A stretch of 64,000 bases of DNA from Thermalbibacter longus (GCF_023806485.1 NZ_JAMSLR010000006.1:62001-126000), one strand, 5' to 3'. Shown: positions 34,194-43,856, counted from the stretch's first letter. Numbers and translations: made by a program. Notes: generated by a model not told the origin, from the letters alone.

Positions 34194-34209
34194 TGTTTCA
34201 CGTGAAACA
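34194..34209. other. parS: parS centromere site (ParB-binding)
   Basis: TGTTTCACGTGAAACA is an exact match to the 16-bp bacterial parS consensus, and the palindrome extends to 26 bp (34189-34214). It lies in the 67-bp gap between the convergent ends of the unknown gene and ndk, not inside a gene. A half-site, GTTTCACG, follows at 34219-34226. ParB nucleates here to organise the origin region; parS sites usually cluster near oriC. No parA or parB gene is in the window. Confidence 0.92.
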
Positions 34210-34236
34210 CGCCCGGCCGTTTCACGCGCCTTCCGC

Positions 34237-34692
34237 TCAGCCAGCTACCCAGCGGTCGATTGCGCGCTCGTACGACAGAATCTCCTCAGGCCGGAAGAAC
34301 AGGGCCACCTCCCGCTGCGCAGCTTCCGGCGAACTGGAGCCGTGGATCACGTTCTGGCTGATCGTCAATGCCAGATCGCCGCGGATCGACCCCGGCGGCG
34401 ACGTCGCCGGGTTCGTCTCACCCATCATCGTTCGCGTCACCTCGATCGCGTTGGGTCCTTCCACCACCCCCACGACGACCGGCCCTGAGGTGATAAAGCG
34501 CACAAGGTCGCTAAAGAACTCCTTTTCCCGATGCTCGGCGTAGTGCGCCTCAGCCAGCGATTCACTCATCCACATCATCTTCAGCGCCACGAGTTTCAAC
34601 CCGCGTCGCTCCAGTCGCGCGAGCACCTCCCCAATCAGCCCTCGCTGCACCGCATCCGGCTTCACGATGATCAGCGTACGCTCGAGGCCCAT
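34237..34692 (-). CDS. ndk: Nucleoside diphosphate kinase
   Basis: A 151-residue enzyme that transfers phosphate from ATP to other nucleoside diphosphates through a phospho-histidine. The active-site His117 is in NVIHGSSSPEAAQRE; ERTLIIVKPDAVQRGLIGEV, GPVVVGVVEGPNAI and RTMMGETNPATSPPGSIRGD are all conserved. The ATG at 34692 follows GAGGTGGAG and matches the usual start of the family, so the nine upstream codons are dropped. The length is normal. It is transcribed toward the parS site. Confidence 0.96.
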   Translation of the reverse strand: MGLERTLIIVKPDAVQRGLIGEVLARLERRGLKLVALKMMWMSESLAEAHYAEHREKEFFSDLVRFITSGPVVVGVVEGPNAIEVTRTMMGETNPATSPPGSIRGDLALTISQNVIHGSSSPEAAQREVALFFRPEEILSYERAIDRWVAG

Positions 34693-34768
34693 CCACTCCA
34701 CCTCCACAAGACACAGCAACGCCGGCTCACAGCCGGCGCCTCAGCGTATCACAACCATTCTCTATCCT

Positions 34769-35116
34769 CTACCCCTCAGGAGGTCGGACCCATCCCTCCA
34801 TCTCCACGACCAGCGGCTCGAGCATCGCGGTAACCTCCTGGCCGTCCACCTCGTCCTCCACCAGGGCCGCTACCACGAGCATCTCTCCCGCGGCAACGCA
34901 CACCCTCCCGCCAGACACGGCCAGCATCCCGGACGATTCCCCTGAGCTACGCAGCGACCGCGCCAGCAACGACGCCACTGCACCGACCGCGTCCGCATCC
35001 TCGTCGACCATCGCCAGCGAACCCATTACCAGCCCGTCTAGCGTTGCGACGACCGCGCCCACAACCCCCGGCCGGGCAACGACGCCTTCCAGCAACTCCT
35101 CCAGCGGTGGGGTCAT
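34769..35116 (-). CDS. Roadblock/LC7-domain protein (MglB-like)
   Basis: A 115-residue single-domain protein with the roadblock/LC7 pattern: an N-terminal helix (PPLEELLEGVVARPGVVGAV), strand VVATLDGLVMGS, a long helix (DAVGAVASLLARSLRSSGES), then strands GRVCVAAGEMLVVAALVED and a C-terminal helix. Such proteins regulate small GTPases of the MglA/Ras-like group, often as dimers. No MglA-like GTPase gene is in the window. It lies 33 bp after the TPR gene and is probably co-transcribed with it. Confidence 0.82.
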   Translation of the reverse strand: MTPPLEELLEGVVARPGVVGAVVATLDGLVMGSLAMVDEDADAVGAVASLLARSLRSSGESSGMLAVSGGRVCVAAGEMLVVAALVEDEVDGQEVTAMLEPLVVEMEGWVRPPEG

Positions 35117-35149
35117 CGTTCAACTCCCCTGCCGGCGGCGCGCATCCCG

Positions 35150-37084
35150 CTACTTCCGTCGCAAAGACCGCTCGTAGTGGCGGGCAGCCAGCGCCTGGGT
35201 GCCTCGTCGACGGTAGATTGCCCCCAGAAGCCGATCCGCCTCCGCCGCACCCGGCCCGCCAGCATCCGCGATCGGCGTCAGCTCCGCGATCAAGGCATCA
35301 TCGAACGCTCGCCCGGCGCGGTACAGCGCCCGATAGCAGGACATCGCTTCCTCGATCCGCCCAGCCTGGAACAGTCGCCGCGCCTCAACCAGCCGATCCT
35401 CCGGCTCACCCTCGCCTCGCGCCACCGCCTCAGGCACCGGTTCGCCTTCCTCAGGATGCTGGCCCAGACGCCCCGTCGCCACCAGCTCTTCCTTCACCGC
35501 GCGCGATCGCTCGAAGAGTTCCGGACCGATTCCCAACCGCTCCGCCGCAGCGGACAGCGCCTCCCGCTCGTCCGGCTGCTCTCCCGATACCGGCACCCAC
35601 TGCTCCGGAACGATCTCATCTGTCGCGCCTCTTCCAGGAGCAGGCGCCGGCTCGCCCACCTCCTCGAACGCCTGCGGCGCCCGCTCTTCCGCGTACCACT
35701 CCTCGAATGCCGGCGGCTCCACCTGGCCTACTCCAGGCACCAGCTCCTGGTCGATCACCGCATGCTCCAACCACGAGCCGGTATCCTCGACGCCCCCCAC
35801 CGCCTCCGCTGCCTCACTCGCCGGGCCCACACTCTCCTCAGCAGCAACCGCCTCCGCTTCCACAACGTCTCCCACGCCGGCTTGCTGAGGTTCCGCGCCC
35901 GCCTCGACCGTCTCTCCCGCCGCGAATACCTCCGGAGTGAATGGCTCTAACCCTTCCAGTTCGTACGACTCGAGCAAGCCTGTCCACCCCGGCTCGAGCT
36001 CACCGCGCGGCCGCGCCGCCTCGATCTCGTCATCGCTGGGAAGTTGCAGCAGCGGCTCCTCAACCGACTCCGTCAACGCATCGTCCGCGCCCTCTGCCGG
36101 CGAGAACGGCTCCAGTCCCTCTCCCTCGAGCGACCGCAGCAGGCTCGTGTAGCCCGCTGTCCCTGTCTCCGCGGGACGCGCAGCCTCCAGCTCCTCGTCC
36201 GACGGCAGCTCCAGCAGTACCTCGTCCCGCTCTTCCGCTGGCGCCCTCACCTCGCGCGCGGGGAACTCCGGCGCTGCTGCTTCAGCAGCCACCATCTCGC
36301 CGGCCAGCACTCCCTCATCCACTTGTGGGATCGCGGCGGGAAGTAGCGAGGCCTGCAGATCCTCTTCCCCGGCCAGCACCAGGGTGGCTGCTCGTCGACC
36401 GTCCACGTCGATCCGGCATGCCCGCTCCCGCAGCGCCGCAGCCTCATGGGTCTCCCCTCGCTCCTGCTCGATCTGCGCCAGGATGAGCAGCGGTACCACA
36501 GCGTCAGGCAGAGCCTGCAACACCGATTGGCACACCTGCGCCGCAGTATCCAGTTCACCCCGTCGCCACAGCGCGACCGCAAGCCGCTGCTGCACGTCTA
36601 CTCTCTCAGCCGTCTGGCTGAGCACTGCCCGGCACTCGTTGGCGGCTCGCGACCAGCGCCCGCCACGGCTGTGTTGGGCTGCCAGCGCGGCACCAGTCAG
36701 GAAGAGCTGTCCCTCGCCGTAGCAGGCCTCTGCCAGGCGGGCCACCCGCTCCCGTAGCTCCCGATCCCATGGCGAGCACTCCCAGACGGCCTGGCAGAAT
36801 GCGAGCGCAGTTTCTAACTCGCCGCGCTGCTCCGCGATCTGGCTGAGACCCAACGCTGCCTCCCGATCCTCTGGATCGAGCTGCCGAACTGCCTGGAACG
36901 CCTCTTCAGCCAGCCCGATTTCGCCAGCGTGAAGCGCCGCTCGCCCCAGCAACCGGTGCGCCGCAAGATACTTCGGAAACTCCCGGAGCAGCGCCTGGCA
37001 CAGCCGCATCGCCTCGCGATAGCGACCATCTTGGAGCGTCGCCTCTGCCCGCTCGATTACCGTCGTCACCGGGAGGGTACTCAT
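35150..37084 (-). CDS. Large TPR protein with internal acidic repeats
   Basis: A 644-residue cytoplasmic scaffold-like protein. Residues 1 to about 240 form TPR helices (for example DGRYREAMRLCQALLREFPK and GEIGLAEEAFQAVRQLDPED). The middle is acidic and low complexity and contains two copies of a segment of about 45 residues, each opening LPSDEELEAARP or LPSDDEIEAARP and closing GLEPFSP or GLEPFTP. The last 100 residues return to TPR-like helices (RLFQAGRIEEAMSCYRALYR). It would serve as a protein-binding platform; the adjacent roadblock protein is a candidate partner. Confidence 0.82.
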   Translation of the reverse strand: MSTLPVTTVIERAEATLQDGRYREAMRLCQALLREFPKYLAAHRLLGRAALHAGEIGLAEEAFQAVRQLDPEDREAALGLSQIAEQRGELETALAFCQAVWECSPWDRELRERVARLAEACYGEGQLFLTGAALAAQHSRGGRWSRAANECRAVLSQTAERVDVQQRLAVALWRRGELDTAAQVCQSVLQALPDAVVPLLILAQIEQERGETHEAAALRERACRIDVDGRRAATLVLAGEEDLQASLLPAAIPQVDEGVLAGEMVAAEAAAPEFPAREVRAPAEERDEVLLELPSDEELEAARPAETGTAGYTSLLRSLEGEGLEPFSPAEGADDALTESVEEPLLQLPSDDEIEAARPRGELEPGWTGLLESYELEGLEPFTPEVFAAGETVEAGAEPQQAGVGDVVEAEAVAAEESVGPASEAAEAVGGVEDTGSWLEHAVIDQELVPGVGQVEPPAFEEWYAEERAPQAFEEVGEPAPAPGRGATDEIVPEQWVPVSGEQPDEREALSAAAERLGIGPELFERSRAVKEELVATGRLGQHPEEGEPVPEAVARGEGEPEDRLVEARRLFQAGRIEEAMSCYRALYRAGRAFDDALIAELTPIADAGGPGAAEADRLLGAIYRRRGTQALAARHYERSLRRK

Positions 37085-37296
37085 CGCCCACCCTCCGTCT
37101 CATCCGCTGCACGTCCTCGACGCCAGCTTCAGCGTGGTCGCCGTTGGAACTGCCGCCGACGCCAGTATACCCAACCTACGCCGGCACAGCCCTAGCCGAA
37201 TCCTCCTAGCTTTCCAGTCGACCTGCCACACCGCATGCTATAGTTCCCGCCCAGGGCATACGGCTGTCCTAATCGATATCGACACGGGAGATCGCG

Positions 37297-38265
37297 ATGC
37301 AGCGGCCCGATCCGCTCGGCGTGCTCGAAACCACGCGCTTCGTCCTCCAGCAGGCACAGTCCGTCCACCTGAGCCCTGAGGGGCTCGACCGCGTCGCTGC
37401 GGCGCTCCTCGCCCAGCCGGCCGGTAGCCCGAGCTGGGAGCACCCGCTCCACTGGCGCGGTGAGCGCGAGCAGACGGCCAACTACGTCCTCGTGCTCGAC
37501 GCTCTGAACTTCTGCTTCTGGCCTGAGCCCCGCTGGCGCGTCGACTACCGGGGACAGGTGTACGACGGTTACTGGGCACTGGCTGCCGCGCTCCGCCGCG
37601 CTATCGAGCAGGGTGAACCGCTCTGGGACGCTGCCTACCTGGCCCGCATCACGGCCGAAGGCCTCGCTCGACTGCTCGCCGGCGACGGCAACGTCCCGCT
37701 GCTCGCCGAGCGCGCCGCGAACCTGCGCCAGGTCGGGGAAGGGCTCTTGGCCCACTTCGGTGGCTGGTTCAGCCAGGCCATCGAGCAGGCGGGACGCAGC
37801 GCGGTGGCACTGGTGAAGCTGGTCGTGCAGCACTTCCCCTCCTTCGACGATGTCGCTCGCTACCGCGACCAGGAGGTTCGCTTCTACAAGCGTGCCCAGC
37901 TTCTTGCTACGGACCTCGCCGGCGCGTTTCGAGGACGCGATCTCGGCGAGTTCCGCGATCTCGACCAGCTTACCGCGTTCGCTGACTACAAGCTCCCGCA
38001 AGTGCTGCGCTATTACGGCGCGCTCACATACTCGCCGGCGCTGGCGACCCGGATCGACCGGCGCGAGGAGCTTCCCGCCGGCAGCCAGGAGGAGATCGAG
38101 ATCCGAGCAGCGACCGTGTGGGCCGTCGAGGAGCTCCGTCACCGGCTCGCGGCCGCGGGCCGGCCGATGCCGCCCTGGCAGATCGACTGGGCCCTCTGGA
38201 ATCTCGGCCAGGCTTTGCCGCCCGACGCCCCGCCGTACCACCGTACCCTGACGATCTTCTACTGA
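37297..38265 (+). CDS. Queuosine 5'-phosphate N-glycosylase (Qng1/DUF2419)
   Basis: A 322-residue salvage enzyme that releases queuine from queuosine-5'-phosphate. Family landmarks are the early [20 protein letters not shown] followed by [12 protein letters not shown], where the Asp just before ALNF helps form the active site, [26 protein letters not shown], and [19 protein letters not shown]. The C-terminus has [15 protein letters not shown] and a Trp-rich end. The bacterial versions are patchily distributed; one from Sphaerobacter has been studied. No queuosine synthesis gene (queA, tgt) is in the window. The gene converges on the oxidase gene with a 7-bp overlap. Confidence 0.92.
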   Translation: MQRPDPLGVLETTRFVLQQAQSVHLSPEGLDRVAAALLAQPAGSPSWEHPLHWRGEREQTANYVLVLDALNFCFWPEPRWRVDYRGQVYDGYWALAAALRRAIEQGEPLWDAAYLARITAEGLARLLAGDGNVPLLAERAANLRQVGEGLLAHFGGWFSQAIEQAGRSAVALVKLVVQHFPSFDDVARYRDQEVRFYKRAQLLATDLAGAFRGRDLGEFRDLDQLTAFADYKLPQVLRYYGALTYSPALATRIDRREELPAGSQEEIEIRAATVWAVEELRHRLAAAGRPMPPWQIDWALWNLGQALPPDAPPYHRTLTIFY

Positions 38266-39419
38266 CCGCCCGTCCCGCCGACGCTGACGCCGCCATTGGC
38301 GAACCGGCGCAGCGAGAGAAAGTCGATCGGGTGCCGCGTCCTCCCTTGCAGCGCCAGGTCGGCCAGGATCTCGCCGACCACGCTCGCGAACTTGAACCCG
38401 TGCCCGGAGAAGCCACAACCGATCAACACTTGCGGCCACTCCGGGTGTCGGTCGATCACGAAGTGCGCATCTGGCGTCATCGTATACATGCAGGTCAGCG
38501 TCCAGAGCACGCGATCCGCCGCGCCCGGCAGGTACCGGTTCAAGACGGCCTGCAACGAGGCGACCTCCTCGCCCGAGACCTCGCGCCGGATCGTCTCGGG
38601 GGTGCAGGCCTCGCCGGCGTCGTGACGCCCGAACTTGATCCCCTGCCCAGGCAGGGCCGGAAAGCCGTAGTAGTCGCCTTCTGGCACGTCGAGCAGGTAC
38701 ACCGGGAGGCGGTCGGCCTCGAAATGCGCCGGCTGACTGGGTGCGAAGTGGACATTCACGACGCGCTGAACCTCGAGCGGCACAGGCAGCCCGGACAGCA
38801 CCTCGGGGGCCCAAGGCCCGGGTGTCAGGACAAGTCGATCCGCGCGCTCGATACCGCCGTCGCTCTCGACGACGACGCTACTCCCCTCCACTGCCCAGTG
38901 CCTGGCAGGTTCGTTGAAGCGCAGCACAGCCCCCCGGCCTCGCGCGACCGACTGGAACGCCTCGATGCAGGCCTCAGGATCCAGCACGCCGGCGTTCGAC
39001 TCGTAGACAGCAACGAAGTCTTCAGGCAACCTGAGCGCCGGGAAGCGCCGAGCAGCCGAGGCGGCGTCCAGCACCTCGTGCGGGATCCCGTGCCGGCGCG
39101 CACTCTCCAGCGCCCCGCTGACGAACGCGCTCTCCGGTCGCCCGATGTTGAGGCCTCCAGTGATGCGCAGCAACCGGCGGCCACTGATCTCCTCGAGCTC
39201 TCGCCAAAGCTCGTACGCCCGCCGCACCAGCGGCACGTACTCCGGCGACTCGAAGTAGGCCTCACGGATGATCCGGCTTCTGCCGTGTGACGAACCTCGG
39301 GTATGCAGCGGCTCGAACGCTTCCAGCCCCAACACCCGTGCTCCCTGGCGGGCCAGCATCGCAGTGGTGGCGCTGCCCATCGCTCCGAGGCCTACCACGA
39401 TGACGTCCCAGTGCCCCAT
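38259..39419 (-). CDS. Monomeric sarcosine oxidase / N-methyltryptophan oxidase-like flavoenzyme
   Basis: A 386-residue FAD-dependent amine oxidase. The FAD-binding motif [19 protein letters not shown] is at the start, followed by [18 protein letters not shown] typical of MSOX/MTOX enzymes. Near the C-terminus are [17 protein letters not shown] and [19 protein letters not shown], where a Cys like that at [10 protein letters not shown] covalently holds FAD in the family. It oxidises an N-methyl amino acid with release of formaldehyde and peroxide; the exact substrate is unclear. ATG 39419 has GGGAGGAGG five bases upstream. It is the last gene before the DnaA-box region. Confidence 0.92.
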   Translation of the reverse strand: MGHWDVIVVGLGAMGSATTAMLARQGARVLGLEAFEPLHTRGSSHGRSRIIREAYFESPEYVPLVRRAYELWRELEEISGRRLLRITGGLNIGRPESAFVSGALESARRHGIPHEVLDAASAARRFPALRLPEDFVAVYESNAGVLDPEACIEAFQSVARGRGAVLRFNEPARHWAVEGSSVVVESDGGIERADRLVLTPGPWAPEVLSGLPVPLEVQRVVNVHFAPSQPAHFEADRLPVYLLDVPEGDYYGFPALPGQGIKFGRHDAGEACTPETIRREVSGEEVASLQAVLNRYLPGAADRVLWTLTCMYTMTPDAHFVIDRHPEWPQVLIGCGFSGHGFKFASVVGEILADLALQGRTRHPIDFLSLRRFANGGVSVGGTGGQ

Positions 39420-40160
39420 ATCGACCTCCTCCCGGTACCCGCGATCGCCCACGCTGAAGCGCACGTCGATTCCAGAACAGGCGGCTCGTCGTGTCCATCA
39501 TCGCAGATGGGCGGCACTCTGAGACGACCGACCCCAGTCATCACTCCTCACCGCGGCTGGTGCCGCGGTCACCGGCGATGCTCGGGTGCAGGGTAGTTTC
39601 CGATCAACGAAGCCTTGGTCTCCGAGGGCTGGCGGGTCCCGTGTTGGGGAAAGTATGTGCTCGATAATCTGGAGAGATCGCCGCAGGTAGTAGCGGCTCT
39701 GGAGAATGGGGAATCTCGGCGAGAGCCTCGTCAGTATCGGCCGAACAGCCCCGCGCCGTTGTGGAGAAAGCGTCCGTGGCTGCCGTGGAAATCCAGGCGC
39801 GTACCTGTGTCTCGTCGTCGCGGGCCGGGTTATCCCCGATTCCCGGACCGCCTCGCGGCTCGTTGTCCTCACACCAGCATCGACGTATACCCGGAAGTAG
39901 TGGACAACGGGAGGGAGTTATCCACAACTGGCAACGAGTTATCAACAGCCGTGGATAACTCGCACATCGGTTCTGACGGGACGGTGCCATTCAGGCAAGG
40001 CGGATCAGCAACGCTGCTGATAGCCCGTGTCGGGTAGCGGGAGGTGAACCATCTCGCGTGGCTCATCCTCCGTTTGCCGCGCCGGAGAGATTCCAGTACA
40101 CTGCGGATGAAAATAGGACTCATTCTCAGATTCCTGACCGAGACAGGAGCAGCAGGAAGA
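39420..40160. other. oriC: Candidate replication origin (DnaA-box cluster) in a 741-bp gap
   Basis: The largest non-coding gap of the window. On both strands it contains boxes matching TTATCCACA: an exact one at 39918-39926 (+), one-mismatch boxes at 39939-39947 (+), 39950-39958 (-) and 39760-39768 (-), and two-mismatch boxes at 39830-39838 (+) and 39899-39907 (-). Three of them lie within 41 bp. A perfect parS site is 5.6 kb away. I do not see a strong AT-rich unwinding element, and dnaA or dnaN is not in the window, so this is a candidate. Frames through it have no protein-like composition. Confidence 0.65.
40108..40128. promoter_or_regulatory. Possible metal-responsive operator upstream of the P1B ATPase
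   Basis: TGAAAAT and ATTCTCA form an imperfect inverted pair with a 7-bp centre, 33 bp before the ATPase start codon in an AT-richer patch. The halves resemble Fur-family half-sites, but the centre is longer than the common 7-1-7 arrangement. A weak call based on position. Confidence 0.35.
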
Positions 40161-42497
40161 ATGACCGACCTCGATGAGCAGCCGAAGACGTGCCGCGAAG
40201 TGCTCGAATCTGCTATCGACGGCGTCGCCGGCATAACCAGCGTGATATTCGACCCCACGGCAGCGCTGGTAACCGTCGAGTATGACGCAGCCCGGATCGA
40301 CCACCAGCAACTGCACGCTCCGATCGCTAGACTGGCTGACGCTCTCGGTGAGCACCTGGCTCTCCGTTCGAACGGCGCTGAGGATATCCCATGCCACGAG
40401 TGTCAAGCACGCGCGCCAGTACGCGTGACACGACCCGCGCAACAGAGCCCAGCGACGACCCTACGGAAGGTGACGGTACCGCTTCGCATACCCGTGGTAC
40501 CTGTCCCTCCGGCCGCGCGCACTGCCGAGCGACGGGAGGAGCAAGCTCTCTGGTGGCGTGAACACGGTCTACTCATCGCCACCGGGATGACAGCCGTCTT
40601 CTTGCTCGCAGCCTGGTTACTCGAACGCTCCGCTGCTGTCGTACCGTGGGTACCGATCTTCCTGTACGTGTCGGCCTACGTAGCGGGTGGAGCCTACGCG
40701 ACCTACCGCGCGGCCGTAGCCCTGCTCAAGAAGACCGTCGATATCGATCTGCTGATGATCGTCGCTGCGGCTGGCGCCGCGTATATCGATGCCTGGGTCG
40801 AGGGCGGCCTGCTCCTCTTCCTGTTCTCCCTCGGCAACGCGCTCGAACACTACGCGCTCGGACGCACTCACCGCGCCGTGCGCTCGCTGATCGAGCTCCG
40901 GCCTGACTCAGCGCTCGTCGTCCGCGATGGAGTAGAGATGGTCTTGCCGGTCGATGAGCTGGTCGAGGGCGATCAGGTGGTGGTGAAACCAGGCGAGCGA
41001 CTCCCGGTCGACGGTACCGTCCTCGCTGGTGAGTCTAGCGTCGACCAGTCGCCCATCACCGGAGAGTCGATCCCCGTGCACAAGCGACCCGGCGATTCAG
41101 TTTTCAGTGGCACGATCAACACCAGCGGCCTGCTGCGTATCCGTGTGGATCGAGTGGCCAGGGAGAGTACCCTGGCCAAGATCATCCGCATCGTCGAGGA
41201 GGCCCGGCAGGAGAAGTCGCGTGCCCAGCGATTCACGGAAAGGTTCCAGGGCAAGTACGCGGTCGGCGTCCTGGTGGCCGCGGCCGTCGCCGCACTGCTG
41301 CCGGTGGTGGTGCTCGGCGAGCCGTTCGAGCCCGCCTTCTACCGCGCGATGACGCTGCTGGTGGCCGCCTCACCGTGCGCTCTCGTCATCTCGACGCCGG
41401 CCTCCATCTTGTCGGCGCTCGCGAATGCCGCGCGGCGTGGCGTGCTCTTCAAGGGCGCGCTCCAGCTCGAAACACTCGGCGTCGTCGACGCCGTCGTATT
41501 CGACAAGACCGGCACGCTCACCCGCGGTGCACCGTTCGTGACGGATGTCGTGACGGTGCCGGGCGTCGATCCAGAGGAGCTTATTCGCCTGGCCGCGCCG
41601 GTCGAGCATCGCTCCGAACATCCGCTCGGCTTGGCCGTTGTCGAGTACGCCGTGTCACGCGGCTGGTTCGATTCCGCGGACGCCGAGGCGGTCACGGCAC
41701 TCGAGTCCATCCCGGGGCACGGCGTGCGCGCGCTCCTCCGGTCAGAATCCATCCTGATCGGCAACGAGCACTTATTCGCCCGTGCTGGCGTGCTGCTTCC
41801 CCCGGAGCTGCGAGATGCCGCTGAGGCGCTCCGCGAGCAGGCGCGCACCGCGGTCTACGTTGCGGTCGGCCAGCGCGTTCTCGGGCTCATCGGTATCACC
41901 GACGTCGTCCGGCCGGTCGCTCCATCCGTCGTCGCAGCCCTCCGCCAGCTCGGGATACGCCGCATGCTGATGCTCACCGGGGATAACGAGCGTGCTGCGC
42001 GCGCGATCGCTCGCCAGGTCGGCATCGAAGAGTGGCATGCTGGTCTCCTGCCGGAGCAAAAGGTGGAAATCGTGCGCCAGCTCCAGCGATCCGGCTTGCG
42101 CACCGCGATGGTGGGCGATGGCGTGAACGATGCCCCAGCGCTCGCGACCGCCGACGTCGGAATCGCAATGGGTGCTGCGGGTAGCGACGTCGCGCTGGAG
42201 ACGGCCGACGTGGTGCTGATGGCGGACGACCTCGAGAAGTTGCCGTATGCGATCGAGCTCTCGCGGCGCGCGCGCCGAGTCATCGTTCAGAACCTCGCGA
42301 TCGCGCTGGCCGTCATCGCAGTGCTGGTTGCCAGCGTGCTCATCCAGGGTCTGCCGCTACCGGTCGCTGTGGTTGGACACGAGGGGAGCACGATCGTGGT
42401 GGTGCTCAACGGCCTCCGTCTTCTGAGTTTTCGCCCCCGCGTGGTCTCGGGAGGCCCAGCCGGCCGGTCGGGCATCACTCCTGTGCCTGCTGGCTGA
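40161..42497 (+). CDS. P1B-4 type heavy-metal transporting ATPase
   Basis: A 778-residue metal efflux pump. The N-terminus has a degenerate ferredoxin-like metal domain without the usual GMTCxxC, then a CHECQ motif. The core shows the actuator TGES (SPITGESIP), the SPC metal motif in the membrane (LVAASPCALVIS), the phosphorylation site DKTGTLTRG, HP (SEHPLG), and the hinge MVGDGVNDAPALATADVG. The last membrane pair contains HEGST. SPC together with HEGS/T defines the P1B-4 group (CtpD/CoaT/PfeT), which exports cobalt or iron. ATG 40161 follows AGGAAGA. It may be controlled by the inverted repeat upstream. Confidence 0.93.
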   Translation: MTDLDEQPKTCREVLESAIDGVAGITSVIFDPTAALVTVEYDAARIDHQQLHAPIARLADALGEHLALRSNGAEDIPCHECQARAPVRVTRPAQQSPATTLRKVTVPLRIPVVPVPPAARTAERREEQALWWREHGLLIATGMTAVFLLAAWLLERSAAVVPWVPIFLYVSAYVAGGAYATYRAAVALLKKTVDIDLLMIVAAAGAAYIDAWVEGGLLLFLFSLGNALEHYALGRTHRAVRSLIELRPDSALVVRDGVEMVLPVDELVEGDQVVVKPGERLPVDGTVLAGESSVDQSPITGESIPVHKRPGDSVFSGTINTSGLLRIRVDRVARESTLAKIIRIVEEARQEKSRAQRFTERFQGKYAVGVLVAAAVAALLPVVVLGEPFEPAFYRAMTLLVAASPCALVISTPASILSALANAARRGVLFKGALQLETLGVVDAVVFDKTGTLTRGAPFVTDVVTVPGVDPEELIRLAAPVEHRSEHPLGLAVVEYAVSRGWFDSADAEAVTALESIPGHGVRALLRSESILIGNEHLFARAGVLLPPELRDAAEALREQARTAVYVAVGQRVLGLIGITDVVRPVAPSVVAALRQLGIRRMLMLTGDNERAARAIARQVGIEEWHAGLLPEQKVEIVRQLQRSGLRTAMVGDGVNDAPALATADVGIAMGAAGSDVALETADVVLMADDLEKLPYAIELSRRARRVIVQNLAIALAVIAVLVASVLIQGLPLPVAVVGHEGSTIVVVLNGLRLLSFRPRVVSGGPAGRSGITPVPAG

Positions 42498-42564
42498 GAC
42501 ACAGGAGGATCCGCTCTCCTGCCTCCACTGCCCGTGGTAGCATCCTTGCCGGCAGGAGGGAGTC

Positions 42565-43800
42565 ATGGGCGACGTGCAGAAGGTGACGATCTTCACCAAC
42601 GAGTACCCGCCGCACGTCTATGGTGGCGCCGGCGTGCATGTCGAGTACCTGAGCCGGGCGCTCGCCCAACTGATCCAGGTCGAGGTTCGCTGTTTCGGGG
42701 ATCAGGATCACCAGGAAGGCAACCTGCGCGTCAAGGGCTACGTCGGCTGGGACGAGGTGCGGCGCAACACCGACCCGCGCTTCATCGGCGCGCTCGACGC
42801 GCTCTCGCGCAGCCTGGCGATGGCCAAAGATACGATCGACGCCGAGGTCGTCCACTGCCATACCTGGTACACCGATTTGGCCGGGTTCTGGGCCCGGCTA
42901 CTCTGGAACGTCCCGCTCGTCGTCACCATCCACTCGCTCGAGCCGCTGCGCCCGTGGAAGGCGGAGCAGCTCGGAGCGGGCTACCAGCTCAGTAGCTGGA
43001 TGGAGCGCACCGGGATCGAGCACGCTGACGCCGTGATCGCAGTCTCTCGCTCGACCCGCGAGGACGTGCTGCGTCACTTCGCCGTGCCGCCCGAACGTGT
43101 GCACGTGATCCACAACGGGATCGACGCCGACGAGTACCGCAAGACCCATGCCGTCGACGCGCTCGTCCGCTACGGGATCGATCCGGCACGTCCCTACGTC
43201 CTCTTCGTCGGCCGGATCACCCGGCAGAAGGGGATCATCCATCTCGTCAACGCGATCCCCTACCTCGATCCGGCGCTCCAGGTCGTCCTCTGCGCCGGCG
43301 CGCCCGATACCGAGGAGATCGGACGGGAGATGACGGAGCGCGTGGCCGCGGTGAGCTCCGGCCGGCCTGGCGTCATCTGGATCCAGGAGATGCTGCCACG
43401 CCGCGAGGTCATCCAGCTCTACTCGCATGCGACCGTCTTCTGCTGCCCCTCGGTGTACGAGCCGTTCGGCATCATCAACCTCGAAGCCATGGCGTGCGAG
43501 ACGCCGGTCGTGGCCTCGAACGTCGGCGGCATCCCGGAGGTCGTCGTCCCTGGCGAGACGGGCTTCCTCGTCGACCTCGAATTGAAGCCGGGCACGTTCG
43601 AGCCGATCGACCAAGATGGGTTCTCGCGCGCGCTGGCCGAGGCGATCAACCGGATCGCGCGCGATCCCGTGTTGAGAAAGCGGATGGGCCAGGCCGGCCG
43701 CCGGCGGGTCGAGGAACACTTTAGCTGGGCAGCGATCGCGCGGCGGACGCTCGACCTGTACCGCGATGTCGCAGCGGCTGCGCGTCAGGCGTCCGGCTGA
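42565..43800 (+). CDS. glgA: Glycogen synthase-type family 4 glycosyltransferase
   Basis: A 411-residue GT-B enzyme of the actinobacterial/Chloroflexota glycogen synthase type (GT4). Seen: NEYPPHVYGGAGVHVEYLSR, HCHTWYTDLAGFW, IHNGIDADEYRKT, FVGRITRQKGIIHLVNAIPY, and the C-terminal donor site PSVYEPFGIINLEAMACETP with VVASNVGGIPEVV. It elongates alpha-1,4-glucan or makes maltose-1-phosphate from ADP-glucose. ATG 42565 follows AGGAGGGAG. No other glycogen genes are nearby. Confidence 0.9.
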   Translation: MGDVQKVTIFTNEYPPHVYGGAGVHVEYLSRALAQLIQVEVRCFGDQDHQEGNLRVKGYVGWDEVRRNTDPRFIGALDALSRSLAMAKDTIDAEVVHCHTWYTDLAGFWARLLWNVPLVVTIHSLEPLRPWKAEQLGAGYQLSSWMERTGIEHADAVIAVSRSTREDVLRHFAVPPERVHVIHNGIDADEYRKTHAVDALVRYGIDPARPYVLFVGRITRQKGIIHLVNAIPYLDPALQVVLCAGAPDTEEIGREMTERVAAVSSGRPGVIWIQEMLPRREVIQLYSHATVFCCPSVYEPFGIINLEAMACETPVVASNVGGIPEVVVPGETGFLVDLELKPGTFEPIDQDGFSRALAEAINRIARDPVLRKRMGQAGRRRVEEHFSWAAIARRTLDLYRDVAAAARQASG

Positions 43801-43856
43801 GCCACCCGCCGCGACATCCGGGCGGCAACCGGGAGCTGCGCGAGCGGCGCGGCTCC

